Below, piece after piece: positions 55,088-64,000 of a stretch of 64,000 bases of DNA; position 1 is the first letter of the stretch, and each line of letters opens with the position of its first letter. The notes under the pieces are model-generated. The model had not been told where the DNA came from and made no database searches. It worked only from the letters and a program-made list of their open reading frames with translations. The stretch comes from Frigidibacter oleivorans (GTDB lineage Bacteria > Pseudomonadota > Alphaproteobacteria > Rhodobacterales > Rhodobacteraceae): the NCBI RefSeq assembly GCF_003993775.1, contig NZ_RJRZ01000002.1:372001-436000 (forward strand), written 5' to 3'. The translations under genes were made by a program, and so were the position numbers.

Positions 55088-55144
55088 TCAGGCCACGGCC
55101 CCCCTGACTGTCCCAACACCACTCTCCAATATCACTCTAGACAC
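55088..55144 (-). CDS. 18-codon mini-ORF inside the structured RNA
   Basis: GTG at 55144 stands 7 nt after a textbook AAAGGAGG ribosome site and reads to a TGA at 55090-55088; the peptide begins MSRVILESGVG. The frame continues past the TGA to a TAG just before the terminator hairpin. It has no run of one amino acid as in classical attenuators. The ribosome site can pair perfectly with a distal segment, so translation may be controlled by folding. Not recognised. Confidence 0.35.
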   Translation of the reverse strand: MSRVILESGVGTVRGAVA

Positions 55145-55214
55145 TGGACCACCTCCTTTCATTGCGTTGCCGTTAGTGAAAGGGTGCCACAGATTTTGTG
55201 TGTGTCAAACCCTT

Positions 55215-55844
55215 TTACGCAACCCTTGTGGCGCGCGCGTTCAGTTTGCCGATCGCCACCCGGAACGGCACGAGTGCCACCAAAGCGAGCAGAATCTTCA
55301 CGCTCCAGTCCGCCACCGCCAGCGACATCCACAGCGGCAGGACCGGGCCGACCCCCAGCAGGGGCAGCGCCTCGTTCGCCCAGGACACGTCGTTTCCGGG
55401 TTCGAGGAAGGTCAGCGCCGCGGCGAAGGCGAGGGTGAAGAAGATCGCGGTATCCAGCGTCGATCCGACGAGCGTCGACACCAGCGGCGCCTTCCACCAG
55501 CCGGCGCGGCGGAACCGGTCGAAGACCGCCACATCGGTCAGCTGCGCCGCGAGGAACGCCGCGCCCGAGGCCAGCGCCACGCGGAAGCTGACCAGCGGCC
55601 CGAACTCGCCCATGATCCGGCTGCCGATCAGCGAACAGATCACGCCGACGGCGAAGCCCGCCACCACCACCTGCCGCGCCGCGCGCGGGCCTTGCAGGCG
55701 GTTGGTCAGGTCGGTGACGAGGAAGGCGAAGGGATAGGTGAAGGCGCCCCAGGTCAGCCACTGGCCGAACAGGAACTGCACGAGGATGTTCGAGGCCACG
55801 ACGATGGCGGCCATGGCAAGGATGCCGGGAAGAAGACGGGTCAT
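55215..55844 (-). CDS. yhhQ: Queuosine precursor transporter (YhhQ/VUT family)
   Basis: 209 residues with six membrane segments: ASNILVQF at the N-terminus, YPFAFLVTDLTNRLQG, IMGEFGPLVSFRVALASGAAFLAAQLTDV in part, and STLVGSTLDTAIFFTLAFA. It imports preQ0/preQ1 for tRNA queuosine. No queuosine biosynthesis gene is nearby. Downstream lies the structured RNA region. Confidence 0.9.
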   Translation of the reverse strand: MTRLLPGILAMAAIVVASNILVQFLFGQWLTWGAFTYPFAFLVTDLTNRLQGPRAARQVVVAGFAVGVICSLIGSRIMGEFGPLVSFRVALASGAAFLAAQLTDVAVFDRFRRAGWWKAPLVSTLVGSTLDTAIFFTLAFAAALTFLEPGNDVSWANEALPLLGVGPVLPLWMSLAVADWSVKILLALVALVPFRVAIGKLNARATRVA

Positions 55845-55957
55845 GATCGCGTCCGTTTTGACAAGGTGGCGGAGACTTGGCCCCCGGCCCGGCGGCGGGC
55901 CGGGCAGGGGACGCGGTGCGATACGCCCGGCGCGTCATCGGGTCAAGCCCGTTCCCC

Positions 55958-56854
55958 CTACTCCGGCAGGCGATAATCCACGATCTCGGTCCGCTGCAGC
56001 CACAGGAAGTTGTCGTCCGACACCATCGTGGCGCGCAGCCGGCCCGCACCGTCGCGCCAGATCGCCAGCGCCTCGAGGTTGTCGTGATAGCCCGGGCCGG
56101 TTTCCAGCAGCGTTTCCGCCAGCAGCGCGGCACCGCGGGGGGTGAAGCGGCGCAGCCGGCTGGAAAAGCCCGGCCCGAAGAAGCCGCGCTCCAGCAGATA
56201 GAGCCGCCCGTCCGGTCCGAAATCCGCCGCCACCGGCTTCCAGAACCGGTCGCGCGGCAGGTGGAAGGCGGTGCTCCACCGTCCCCCGGCCAGCCGCAGC
56301 ACCGGGATGTCGGGTCCGCCGCGTTCCGGCAGGGTATAGATGGCGCCGGCGGCATCCGCGGTCAGCGCCTCCATCCCGCCATTTTCGGGGAAGCCGTCGA
56401 ACTCTGCCGCGCGGGGCAGGGCGACAGCCGGCCCGCCGGGGCGGGCATAGCGCATCACCCGGCTGTAGGGCGCCGCGCCCTCGAAGGACACCACGATCCC
56501 CCCGGCCGTCACCGTCAGCCCCTCGGCATCGTCGGCGCCCCAGTCCAGCGGCTGGCCCCGTTCATCCAGCAGCGGCCAGGCCTCGACCGGGCCGGTGCCG
56601 GTGACGCTGCCCGCCGCGTCGCGCTGCAGCCGCCCGGTCAGCAGCCGCCCGCGATCCGACACTGCGGTGAACGTCACCCCGTCCGGCGCGAGGTCGAAGC
56701 CCGATATGCCGCCCAGCCGGGGCTGCGTGGACCGCCAGATATGCACGCCGGCCAGTTCCGCCGGCCCCTGCGCCTGCGCCCCCACCCGCGCCGCCAGCAG
56801 CAGCGCGGCGAGGATCGCCGCCAGCCCTAGTCCGACCGCAGGACGGCGGCGCAT
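55958..56854 (-). CDS. Esterase-like-activity-of-phytase family protein
   Basis: 298 residues with a signal peptide (AAILAALLLAARVGAQAQ). Beta-propeller-like strands such as GISGFDLAPDGVTFTAVSDRG, ENGGMEALTADAAG and YHDNLEALAIW are typical of the phytase-like esterase family (PF13449). Secreted or periplasmic; substrate unknown. The start ATG at 56854 overlaps the mepA 3' end by 28 bp, suggesting co-translation. Confidence 0.8.
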   Translation of the reverse strand: MRRRPAVGLGLAAILAALLLAARVGAQAQGPAELAGVHIWRSTQPRLGGISGFDLAPDGVTFTAVSDRGRLLTGRLQRDAAGSVTGTGPVEAWPLLDERGQPLDWGADDAEGLTVTAGGIVVSFEGAAPYSRVMRYARPGGPAVALPRAAEFDGFPENGGMEALTADAAGAIYTLPERGGPDIPVLRLAGGRWSTAFHLPRDRFWKPVAADFGPDGRLYLLERGFFGPGFSSRLRRFTPRGAALLAETLLETGPGYHDNLEALAIWRDGAGRLRATMVSDDNFLWLQRTEIVDYRLPE

Positions 56855-57723
56855 TGCGGCGGCAGGTCGGCCATCACATAGGTCCGCGCCGTCTTCTTCG
56901 GCGGGCCGGGGTCGGGTTCGGGCGCATCGTCGCCGGGCTGCGGGCCGCGCAGGTAATCCGTCACCCACCAGGTCAGCGTCTCGTCGCAGCCATTGCCGCC
57001 CTTCGACAGTTCGGCGACGGTCGGGCTTTGCGTCTCGCACAGGCGGCTGCCGCGCGGGCATTTCAGCCGGACGTGGAAATGGGTGTTGTGCCCGGCGATG
57101 GGCCGGATCTTCTGCAGCCATTTCGTGTCGCGCCGGGTCGCGGTCCGGCACATCTCGATCTTCACCGCGGCGGCGACGAAGATGCGGTCGACGCGCGGAT
57201 CGCTCGCCGCCCGCTTCAGCAGCTCGGCATGGACAGGGGTGTAATTGCCGTTCACCCGGGTCTGATCCTCGGTCCGGACCGAGATCGACGAGATGCGTTC
57301 GCGTTCCGCCACCGACAGGTTCAGCCGCCGGGGCGGCAGCATCCAGATATCGGCATCCAGCCCGATCTGGTGGCTGGCATGGCCGCCGGTCATCGGCCCG
57401 CCCCGCGGCTGGCTGATATCGCCGATGTAAAGCCCCGCCCAGCCCAGGCTGCGCGCCGTGGCGGACAGGTCGGCCAGATACTGGATCATCTCGGGCTGGC
57501 CCCAGTTGCGGTTGCGCGACAGCCGCATCGCCTGCCATGTCGGCCCGCTTTCGGGCATCTGCACCAGCCCCGCCGCGCAGCCGCGCGAATAGAAACCGAT
57601 CGGCTGCGACGCCTGCCGCGAGGGCAGCGATTCCGCCCCGAACAGCTGCCGGGCCAGCGGTTCGGCCTGCAGCGGCAGCGCGAGCGCCGCGAGCGTGAGC
57701 GCGGCGAGGACATGTCTGATCAT
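56827..57723 (-). CDS. mepA: Penicillin-insensitive murein endopeptidase
   Basis: 298 residues with a signal peptide (ALTLAALALPLQA). The M74 zinc site is visible: GGHASHQIGLDADIW (His and Asp ligands) and HNTHFHVRLKCP. Several Cys residues (C-R-T-A-T, L-K-C-P, L-C-E, G-C-D-E) probably form the known disulfides. Cleaves D-Ala-mDAP cross-links in the periplasm. Its start overlaps the stop of the MFS gene (ATGA). Confidence 0.94.
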   Translation of the reverse strand: MIRHVLAALTLAALALPLQAEPLARQLFGAESLPSRQASQPIGFYSRGCAAGLVQMPESGPTWQAMRLSRNRNWGQPEMIQYLADLSATARSLGWAGLYIGDISQPRGGPMTGGHASHQIGLDADIWMLPPRRLNLSVAERERISSISVRTEDQTRVNGNYTPVHAELLKRAASDPRVDRIFVAAAVKIEMCRTATRRDTKWLQKIRPIAGHNTHFHVRLKCPRGSRLCETQSPTVAELSKGGNGCDETLTWWVTDYLRGPQPGDDAPEPDPGPPKKTARTYVMADLPPQCAAVLRSD

Positions 57724-59093
57724 CGGGCCTGTTCTCCCTCCGGGCGCACCCAGACTAGCACCACCAGCCCGAGAAGAAAGAGCAGGATCAACGGCGTGAT
57801 CCCCGCGGGCTGGCTGCCGGTGATCTGGGTCACGGCGCCGATGGACAGGGGCGCGATGAAGGAGGTGGCCTTGCCCGCCAGCGCATAGAGGCCGAAACTT
57901 TCCGTCATCCGCGACGGGTCCGCCTGCCGCACCAGCATGGTCCGGCTCGCCGATTGCAGCGCGCCGCCCGCCGCGCCGATGCCCGCGCCGAGGACATAGA
58001 AGGCAAGGTCCGGCAGGCTGCTGTCCGGTGCCACCGGGATGCCGAAGACGGAACTGCGCGACACGAAAATCACCCCCACCGCGATCAGCGTCAGCAGCAG
58101 CACATTTGCGGCGATCACCGGCTTCGGACCGAAGCGCGCATCCGCCCGCCCGCCGATCCAGGCAAAGATCGCGCCCGCCAGCGCCGCCAGCAGCCCGAAG
58201 GTGCCGACCTCGACCACGGACCAGCCCAGCACCCCCGCCGCATAGATGCCGCCGAAGGCATACATGCCGTTCAGCGCATCGCGGTAGAACATCGAGGACA
58301 GCAGATAGGCCGACAGGCTGCGCCGTCCCGGCAGCAGCCGCAGCGAGGCGCGCAGGTCCGGCCAGGCCGCCCGCACCGCCTGGCCGAGCGGCAGCGCATC
58401 GGGCCGCCTCGGCTGGCGCACCCACAGGAAGAAGGGGATCATGAACAGCGCGTACCAGATCGCGGTGAAGGGCCCCACCGCCCGCGTCCCTTCCCGCAAG
58501 GCGGGGTCGAGGCCCAGCACCGGGGAAATCCCGATCAGGGTGCGCCCGGTCTCGCCGCTTTCGGCGAAGAGCGTCAGCATCAGCACCAGCGCCAGCAGCC
58601 CCCCGGCATAGCCGAAGGCCCAGCCGGTGCCCGAGATGCGACCGATCTCCTCGCGCGTGCCCAGCCCCGGCAGCATGGCGTTGGTGAAGGTGGTGGCGAA
58701 TTCCATCGCCGCCAGCCCGATGCCGAAGCTGACCAGCACGAGGATCAGGTTGGGATCGCCGGGCCGCGCCCACCACAGGCCCCAGGCTCCCAGCATGTAG
58801 AAGGCCGAGAACAGCCACAGGAAACCCCGGTGCCCGCCGGCGCGGTCGGCGATGGTCCCCAGCAAGGGCGACATCAGCGCGATGACGATCCCGGCGATGC
58901 CGATGCCATAGCCCCAGGCGGTCTGTGCCGCGGTGCCGTCGCCCAGCACGTCCTTGATATAGGGGGCGAAGATGAAGGTCAGCAGCAGCGTCGCATAGGG
59001 CTGGCTCGCCCAGTCGAAGAAATACCAGCCCCAGATCCGCCGCCGCGCCGGCTGCGGCAGGCCCGCCGCCGGAAGTTCCGCCACGTTCGCCAT
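57720..59093 (-). CDS. MFS transporter, UMF1/Atg22-like family
   Basis: 457 residues, 12 membrane segments. WYFFDWASQPYATLLLTF at the N-terminus is the UMF1 signature. LLGTIADRAGGHR corresponds to the conserved MFS loop between helices 2 and 3. Substrate unknown; related permeases export amino acids or sugars. Coupled to mepA by a 4-bp overlap, which may hint at a link to cell-wall fragments. Confidence 0.87.
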   Translation of the reverse strand: MANVAELPAAGLPQPARRRIWGWYFFDWASQPYATLLLTFIFAPYIKDVLGDGTAAQTAWGYGIGIAGIVIALMSPLLGTIADRAGGHRGFLWLFSAFYMLGAWGLWWARPGDPNLILVLVSFGIGLAAMEFATTFTNAMLPGLGTREEIGRISGTGWAFGYAGGLLALVLMLTLFAESGETGRTLIGISPVLGLDPALREGTRAVGPFTAIWYALFMIPFFLWVRQPRRPDALPLGQAVRAAWPDLRASLRLLPGRRSLSAYLLSSMFYRDALNGMYAFGGIYAAGVLGWSVVEVGTFGLLAALAGAIFAWIGGRADARFGPKPVIAANVLLLTLIAVGVIFVSRSSVFGIPVAPDSSLPDLAFYVLGAGIGAAGGALQSASRTMLVRQADPSRMTESFGLYALAGKATSFIAPLSIGAVTQITGSQPAGITPLILLFLLGLVVLVWVRPEGEQAR

Positions 59094-59296
59094 TCACCGC
59101 CCTCCGCGCTGCCGCAGCGGGATAAGGCCTCAAAGCCGCCCCTGCCGCAAGCCGCAAAGGCGGCGTCCGTCCTGCCTTCGCCGCCCCCTGCAGCTGATCC
59201 AAATATCCCGCGGGGGTGCGGGGGCGCGAAGCCCCCGCCGCCACGGCCGGACCCGGGCACCCGGACGGACCAAGGGGCCGGATCAGGCGGCTGAAA

Positions 59297-59827
59297 TCAG
59301 GGGGCGGGCGGCCAGGGCCGCTCCGCCTCGGCGGCGATCCAGGCCGCAACCCAGCCCGGCAGGGCGGGGCTGTCGGCGGGCAGGCCCATCGCCGTCACCA
59401 CCTCGGCCGGCGGCACGATGCCCGCCCGCCCGGTAAAGGCCATGCGGATCAGCACCTGGCTGGTGCAATCGTCGCCCCGCCACATGCTCTGGTCGATATA
59501 GAGGAAGCGCCCGTCCCAGCCGAGCGCCCGGCTGCGCATCTCGAACCGGTCGAACATGCGGATGCGGCGGCGATAGCGGGTGGAACTGCCGGCCACGGTC
59601 AGGCCCCAGCGGTGCCGGCGCAGCGTGTCCACCAGCCCGGTGCGCACGGCCAGCGGCAGCCGGCCGAGATCGTAGAGCGTCAGCGTGCGCCCGTTGTTCA
59701 GCTCGGACCAAGGGTCGATGTCCCAGGGCCAGCAGATGTGCTGCGACACATGCGTGTCGAACAGCCCGAGCCGCGCGGCGCGGCGCGCGCGGGCGATGCC
59801 GGTGGCAAGGCGGATCAGCGGATACAT
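59297..59827 (-). CDS. Hot-dog-fold acyl-CoA thioesterase-like protein
   Basis: 176 residues. WPWDIDPWSELNNGRTLTLYDLGR followed by RRYRRRIRMFDRFEMRSRALGWDGRFLYIDQSM has the hot-dog pattern of 4HBT/FcbC-type thioesterases, where the usual HxN-N-x-x-Y is S-E-L-N-N-G-R here. Probably hydrolyses acyl-CoA; physiological substrate unclear. Single gene between the MFS and YggT genes. Confidence 0.8.
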   Translation of the reverse strand: MYPLIRLATGIARARRAARLGLFDTHVSQHICWPWDIDPWSELNNGRTLTLYDLGRLPLAVRTGLVDTLRRHRWGLTVAGSSTRYRRRIRMFDRFEMRSRALGWDGRFLYIDQSMWRGDDCTSQVLIRMAFTGRAGIVPPAEVVTAMGLPADSPALPGWVAAWIAAEAERPWPPAP

Positions 59828-59988
59828 GGGCGGCTCCGGGCGCGGGTCTGCCCAAGGCGTCGCCCGGGCGGCGCGCCCCCGTCAATCGCTACGTCGCGTT
59901 ACCGATGTCGCCCGGCAGAGGTTGCGCATCCGCGGGCTTGGCCTTACCTCTGTCGGCGCATCGACGCGCCATCCATTCGGAGATCTGC

Positions 59989-60256
59989 ATGACGACCCTC
60001 TATCAGGCCCTGATGCTGATCCTGCAGGTGGTCTGGTTCGTGATGATCGTGCATATCATCCTGTCCTGGCTGCTGAACTTCCAGGTGCTGAACATCCGCC
60101 AGCCGCTGGTGGCGCAGCTGTGGTACGGGCTGAACAACCTGCTGGAACCGATCTACGGCCCGATCCGCCGGGTCCTGCCGAACACGGCGGGGCTGGACCT
60201 TGCGCCGCTGGTGGCCTTCATCATCCTGCTGATCCTGCGGCAGGCGCTGCAGAACA

Positions 60257-60282
<26 letters not shown>
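59989..60282 (+). CDS. YggT family membrane protein
   Basis: 97 residues with two membrane segments: LILQVVWFVMIVHIILSWLL and LAPLVAFIILLILRQAL, and the conserved LLEPIYGPIRRVLP between them. YggT proteins are linked to osmotic stress and cell division, with unclear mechanism. Its 3' end overlaps recQ if recQ starts at 60257. Confidence 0.9.
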
Positions 60283-62338
<2,056 letters not shown>

Positions 62339-62356
62339 GCGCCGCGACGACCCTCG

Positions 62357-62845
62357 TCAGTGGTTGTGGCCCGCATGGCTGTGGGCGGTGGCCGAGGACG
62401 CGCCGATTTCGGCATGGGCGTGCAGATGGGTGCCGCCGAATTCGACCTCGATCTCCAGCTCCTCGCCCTCGACCAGCGGTTCGGCCAGGCGGGGCAGGCG
62501 CAGCGCCAGCACGCGGGGGGCCAGTTCGACCTCGCCGCCGGGCGGGACGGGCAGGCCCGGCAGCACGGTCCAGACCTCGCCCGAGGCGCCATAGGTAAAG
62601 CCCACCAGCGCCAGTTCCTGGCCCATCGCCTCGCCACCGGTCAGCATAGCCTCGGCATCCGTCCGGTTTTCGACATCCATATAGATCAGCGCCTCGTCGC
62701 CGGCACCGCGCGCGGGCGTCCAGGCATGGACGACGCGCAGGCCATCGGCCTCGGCCACATGGTCGTCGTGATGGTCATGCTCCTGTGCGGCCAAGGGAGT
62801 CGCCAGCGCGGCGAGAAGGGCGAGCGTGGTGATCGGCAGTCGCAT
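62357..62845 (-). CDS. PCuAC-fold periplasmic protein with His-rich ends, copper ligands missing
   Basis: 162 residues with a signal peptide (ALLAALATPLAAQ). The body follows the PCuAC copper-chaperone fold (HAWTPARGAGDEALIYMDVEN ... LPVPPGGEVEL). The usual ligands H-M and H-x-M are not present: the positions read ELALVGF and VLALRL. Instead there are His clusters after the signal peptide (EHDHHDDH) and at the C-terminus (HLHAHAE, HSHAGHNH), suggesting another metal such as zinc or nickel. It follows the permease gene by 11 bp, suggesting a metal transport operon. Confidence 0.78.
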   Translation of the reverse strand: MRLPITTLALLAALATPLAAQEHDHHDDHVAEADGLRVVHAWTPARGAGDEALIYMDVENRTDAEAMLTGGEAMGQELALVGFTYGASGEVWTVLPGLPVPPGGEVELAPRVLALRLPRLAEPLVEGEELEIEVEFGGTHLHAHAEIGASSATAHSHAGHNH

Positions 62846-62856
62846 GGACAACTCCT

Positions 62857-64000
62857 TCAGTTGCGAAGATCGGCAAGAACGGGACGGCGGATCGCGGCCC
62901 AGGCGGGCAGCAGCGCGAGGATCAGCGTCAGGCTGACGAAGCCCGCGACGAGGTGAAGTTCGGACCAGCCGAGCCGTGCGGTCACCAGCACATCCGTCCG
63001 GACGGTGATCAGCGCCGCCAGCGCCCGCGCCGCGCCGAGGCCCAGCACCAGCCCCGCCGCCGCCCCGGTCAGGATCAGCGCGGCCGAATAGCTCCAGACC
63101 ACGGCGAAGACGAAGCGGACCGGCGCGCCGAGCGCCCGCAGCACGGCAAGGCTGCGGGCGATCAGCCGGACGAGGATCACCAGCCCGATCAGCACCGACA
63201 GCGTGACCAGAACCTGCGTCAGCGTGGCCAGCGCCGACATCGCGGCGCGCACCTCGCCCATCAGCCCGTGCAGCTGCGCCAGCACCGTGCCGGGGAAGAA
63301 GGCCATCATGTCGCTGCGGGTGAAGCGGGATTTCAGCGCGTAATTGCCCCACAATTCGGTGGCGCGGACCAGAACCGCCGGCGTGCCCGGCATATAGACC
63401 GGGTCATAGGGCGGGCCGATGCGGTCGTCGCCGGGCGCATGGCCGTTGGCCAGCCCGTGCACCGACCAGACGCTTTCCGCCGGGACCAGCACCGCCCGGT
63501 CCCAGGGGCTGCCGGTCGGGGCCATGCGGCCGGTGACGGTATAGCTGAACCCGGCATGGGCCTCGCCCTCGGCCGCCGCGCCATGGCCATGCGCGGGGGT
63601 GAAGCTGTCGCCGGGGCCGACGGGGGCGAAGGCGCCCGCGACCGCCTCTGCCTCGGTGGCGAAGATGCTGCCCTCGGCAAGATCGCCGGCCAGATGGGTG
63701 ACGAAATCGGGGGTGGTGCCCACCACCGGCGCACCGTCGACACTGTCGCCGAAGGCGATGGGGGCGGCGAAGGCCACGCCCTCGGCGGTGGCGATCTCGT
63801 CATATTGCGCACCGGTCAGCAGCGCCATGTCCGAGGGTTGCAGATAGACCGCGGCCAGCATCACCGTCACCTCGCTGCCCGGGGCGGCAACGATCAGGTC
63901 GAAGCCCTCGGCGGCGCGGGCAGAGCCCTGCCGCAGCCCGCGTTCCTGCGCCACCAGCCCGACGCCCAGCCCGACAGACACCGCGATCAGCAGCACGAAC
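62857..64000 (-). CDS. FtsX/MacB-type ABC transporter permease, N-terminus outside the window
   Basis: At least 381 residues; the frame stays open to the window edge, so the true start lies beyond it. An N-terminal membrane segment (LLIAVSVGLGVGLVA) is followed by a large periplasmic domain with a His-rich loop (AHGHGAAAEGEAHAG) and three C-terminal membrane helices (LVTLSVLIGLVILVRLIA ...). Such permeases need a separate ATPase, expected upstream. With the His-rich PCuAC-like protein it probably handles a metal or metallo-lipoprotein. Confidence 0.82.
   Translation of the reverse strand, partial: FVLLIAVSVGLGVGLVAQERGLRQGSARAAEGFDLIVAAPGSEVTVMLAAVYLQPSDMALLTGAQYDEIATAEGVAFAAPIAFGDSVDGAPVVGTTPDFVTHLAGDLAEGSIFATEAEAVAGAFAPVGPGDSFTPAHGHGAAAEGEAHAGFSYTVTGRMAPTGSPWDRAVLVPAESVWSVHGLANGHAPGDDRIGPPYDPVYMPGTPAVLVRATELWGNYALKSRFTRSDMMAFFPGTVLAQLHGLMGEVRAAMSALATLTQVLVTLSVLIGLVILVRLIARSLAVLRALGAPVRFVFAVVWSYSAALILTGAAAGLVLGLGAARALAALITVRTDVLVTARLGWSELHLVAGFVSLTLILALLPAWAAIRRPVLADLRN

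Larger units (their letters stand above)
54980..55172 (-). ncRNA. Candidate structured RNA, family not recognised
   Basis: Read on the minus strand, 210 nt between the queuosine-transporter stop and the terminator hairpin hold three nested perfect helices: GGAGGTGG (55156-55149) with CCACCTCC (55024-55017); CAGTCAGGG (55110-55102) with CCCTGACTG (55064-55056); TGGGCC (55057-55052) with GGCCCA (55027-55022), the last enclosing GTGCCGG/CCGGCGC. A TTGACA at 55208-55203 could start transcription near 55172, though no good -10 is seen. The first helix contains the ribosome site of the mini-ORF at 55088. Standalone small RNA or leader for arfB; unassigned. Confidence 0.5.

Noticed and set aside
55141-55165. 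Plus-strand resemblance to the 3' end of 16S rRNA (CCACCTCCTTTC)
   Set aside because: Only about 12 bases match; it is simply the complement of a perfect Shine-Dalgarno site on the other strand. No other rRNA sequence is present.

Overview
The window is GC-rich, densely packed bacterial DNA. It most likely comes from an alphaproteobacterium of the order Rhodobacterales (Paracoccus/Rhodobacter-like). Three observations support this: a short LOV protein that closely resembles the Rhodobacter sphaeroides one, a homologue of the Rhodobacter gene-transfer-agent head-spike base protein, and an exosortase D with its VPLPA-CTERM substrate. No rRNA, tRNA, CRISPR array, insertion sequence or prophage was seen.

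Region 1 (1-15.3 kb) is the least familiar part. A fusion of a degenerate M50-like membrane domain with an HlyD adaptor leads a plus-strand series. The series holds three PAPS-type sulfotransferases, three related cytoplasmic beta-propeller proteins, a secreted propeller, an Fe(II)/2-oxoglutarate oxygenase and a lysine-tailed protein. A sulfatase-fold hydrolase and a TPR protein face it on the minus strand. Two sulfotransferase-propeller pairs look like a duplicated module. My reading is an envelope or secreted-product pathway with sulfation as a tailoring step; the substrate is unknown.

Region 2 (15.5-30.5 kb) is signalling and housekeeping. A short LOV photoreceptor is divergent from a CheB-CheR-PAS-HWE kinase followed by a single-domain response regulator. 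Then come moaE/moaD, a GMC oxidoreductase, pgsA, a deaminase, uvrC, an SDR, a 39-residue membrane protein, an S49 peptidase, a LysR regulator with fdhD, and a second HWE-type kinase.

Region 3 (30.6-49.3 kb) is an exopolysaccharide and exosortase locus. A glycosyltransferase, rhomboid protease, xrtD exosortase, outer-membrane barrel, Wza-like export protein, TPR lipoprotein and initiating sugar transferase are followed by a divergent operon. That operon holds an ExeA-like ATPase, Wzz, a CpsD-like ATPase, a spike-base homologue, an acyltransferase and rfbCBDA (dTDP-rhamnose), and the region ends with a VPLPA-CTERM protein. No Wzx flippase or Wzy polymerase is present.

Region 4 (49.3-64 kb) is mainly core metabolism and envelope: trhO, pncA-pncB, a Pit phosphate transporter, a Nudix hydrolase, arfB, a queuosine-precursor transporter, an esterase-like protein, mepA, an MFS permease, a thioesterase, a YggT protein, recQ, a PCuAC-fold protein that has lost its copper ligands, and a truncated FtsX-type permease. 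Between arfB and the queuosine transporter lies about 190 nt of strongly structured, probably transcribed sequence. It carries an 18-codon reading frame whose Shine-Dalgarno sequence is perfectly complementary to a distal segment; I could not assign it to a known RNA family.
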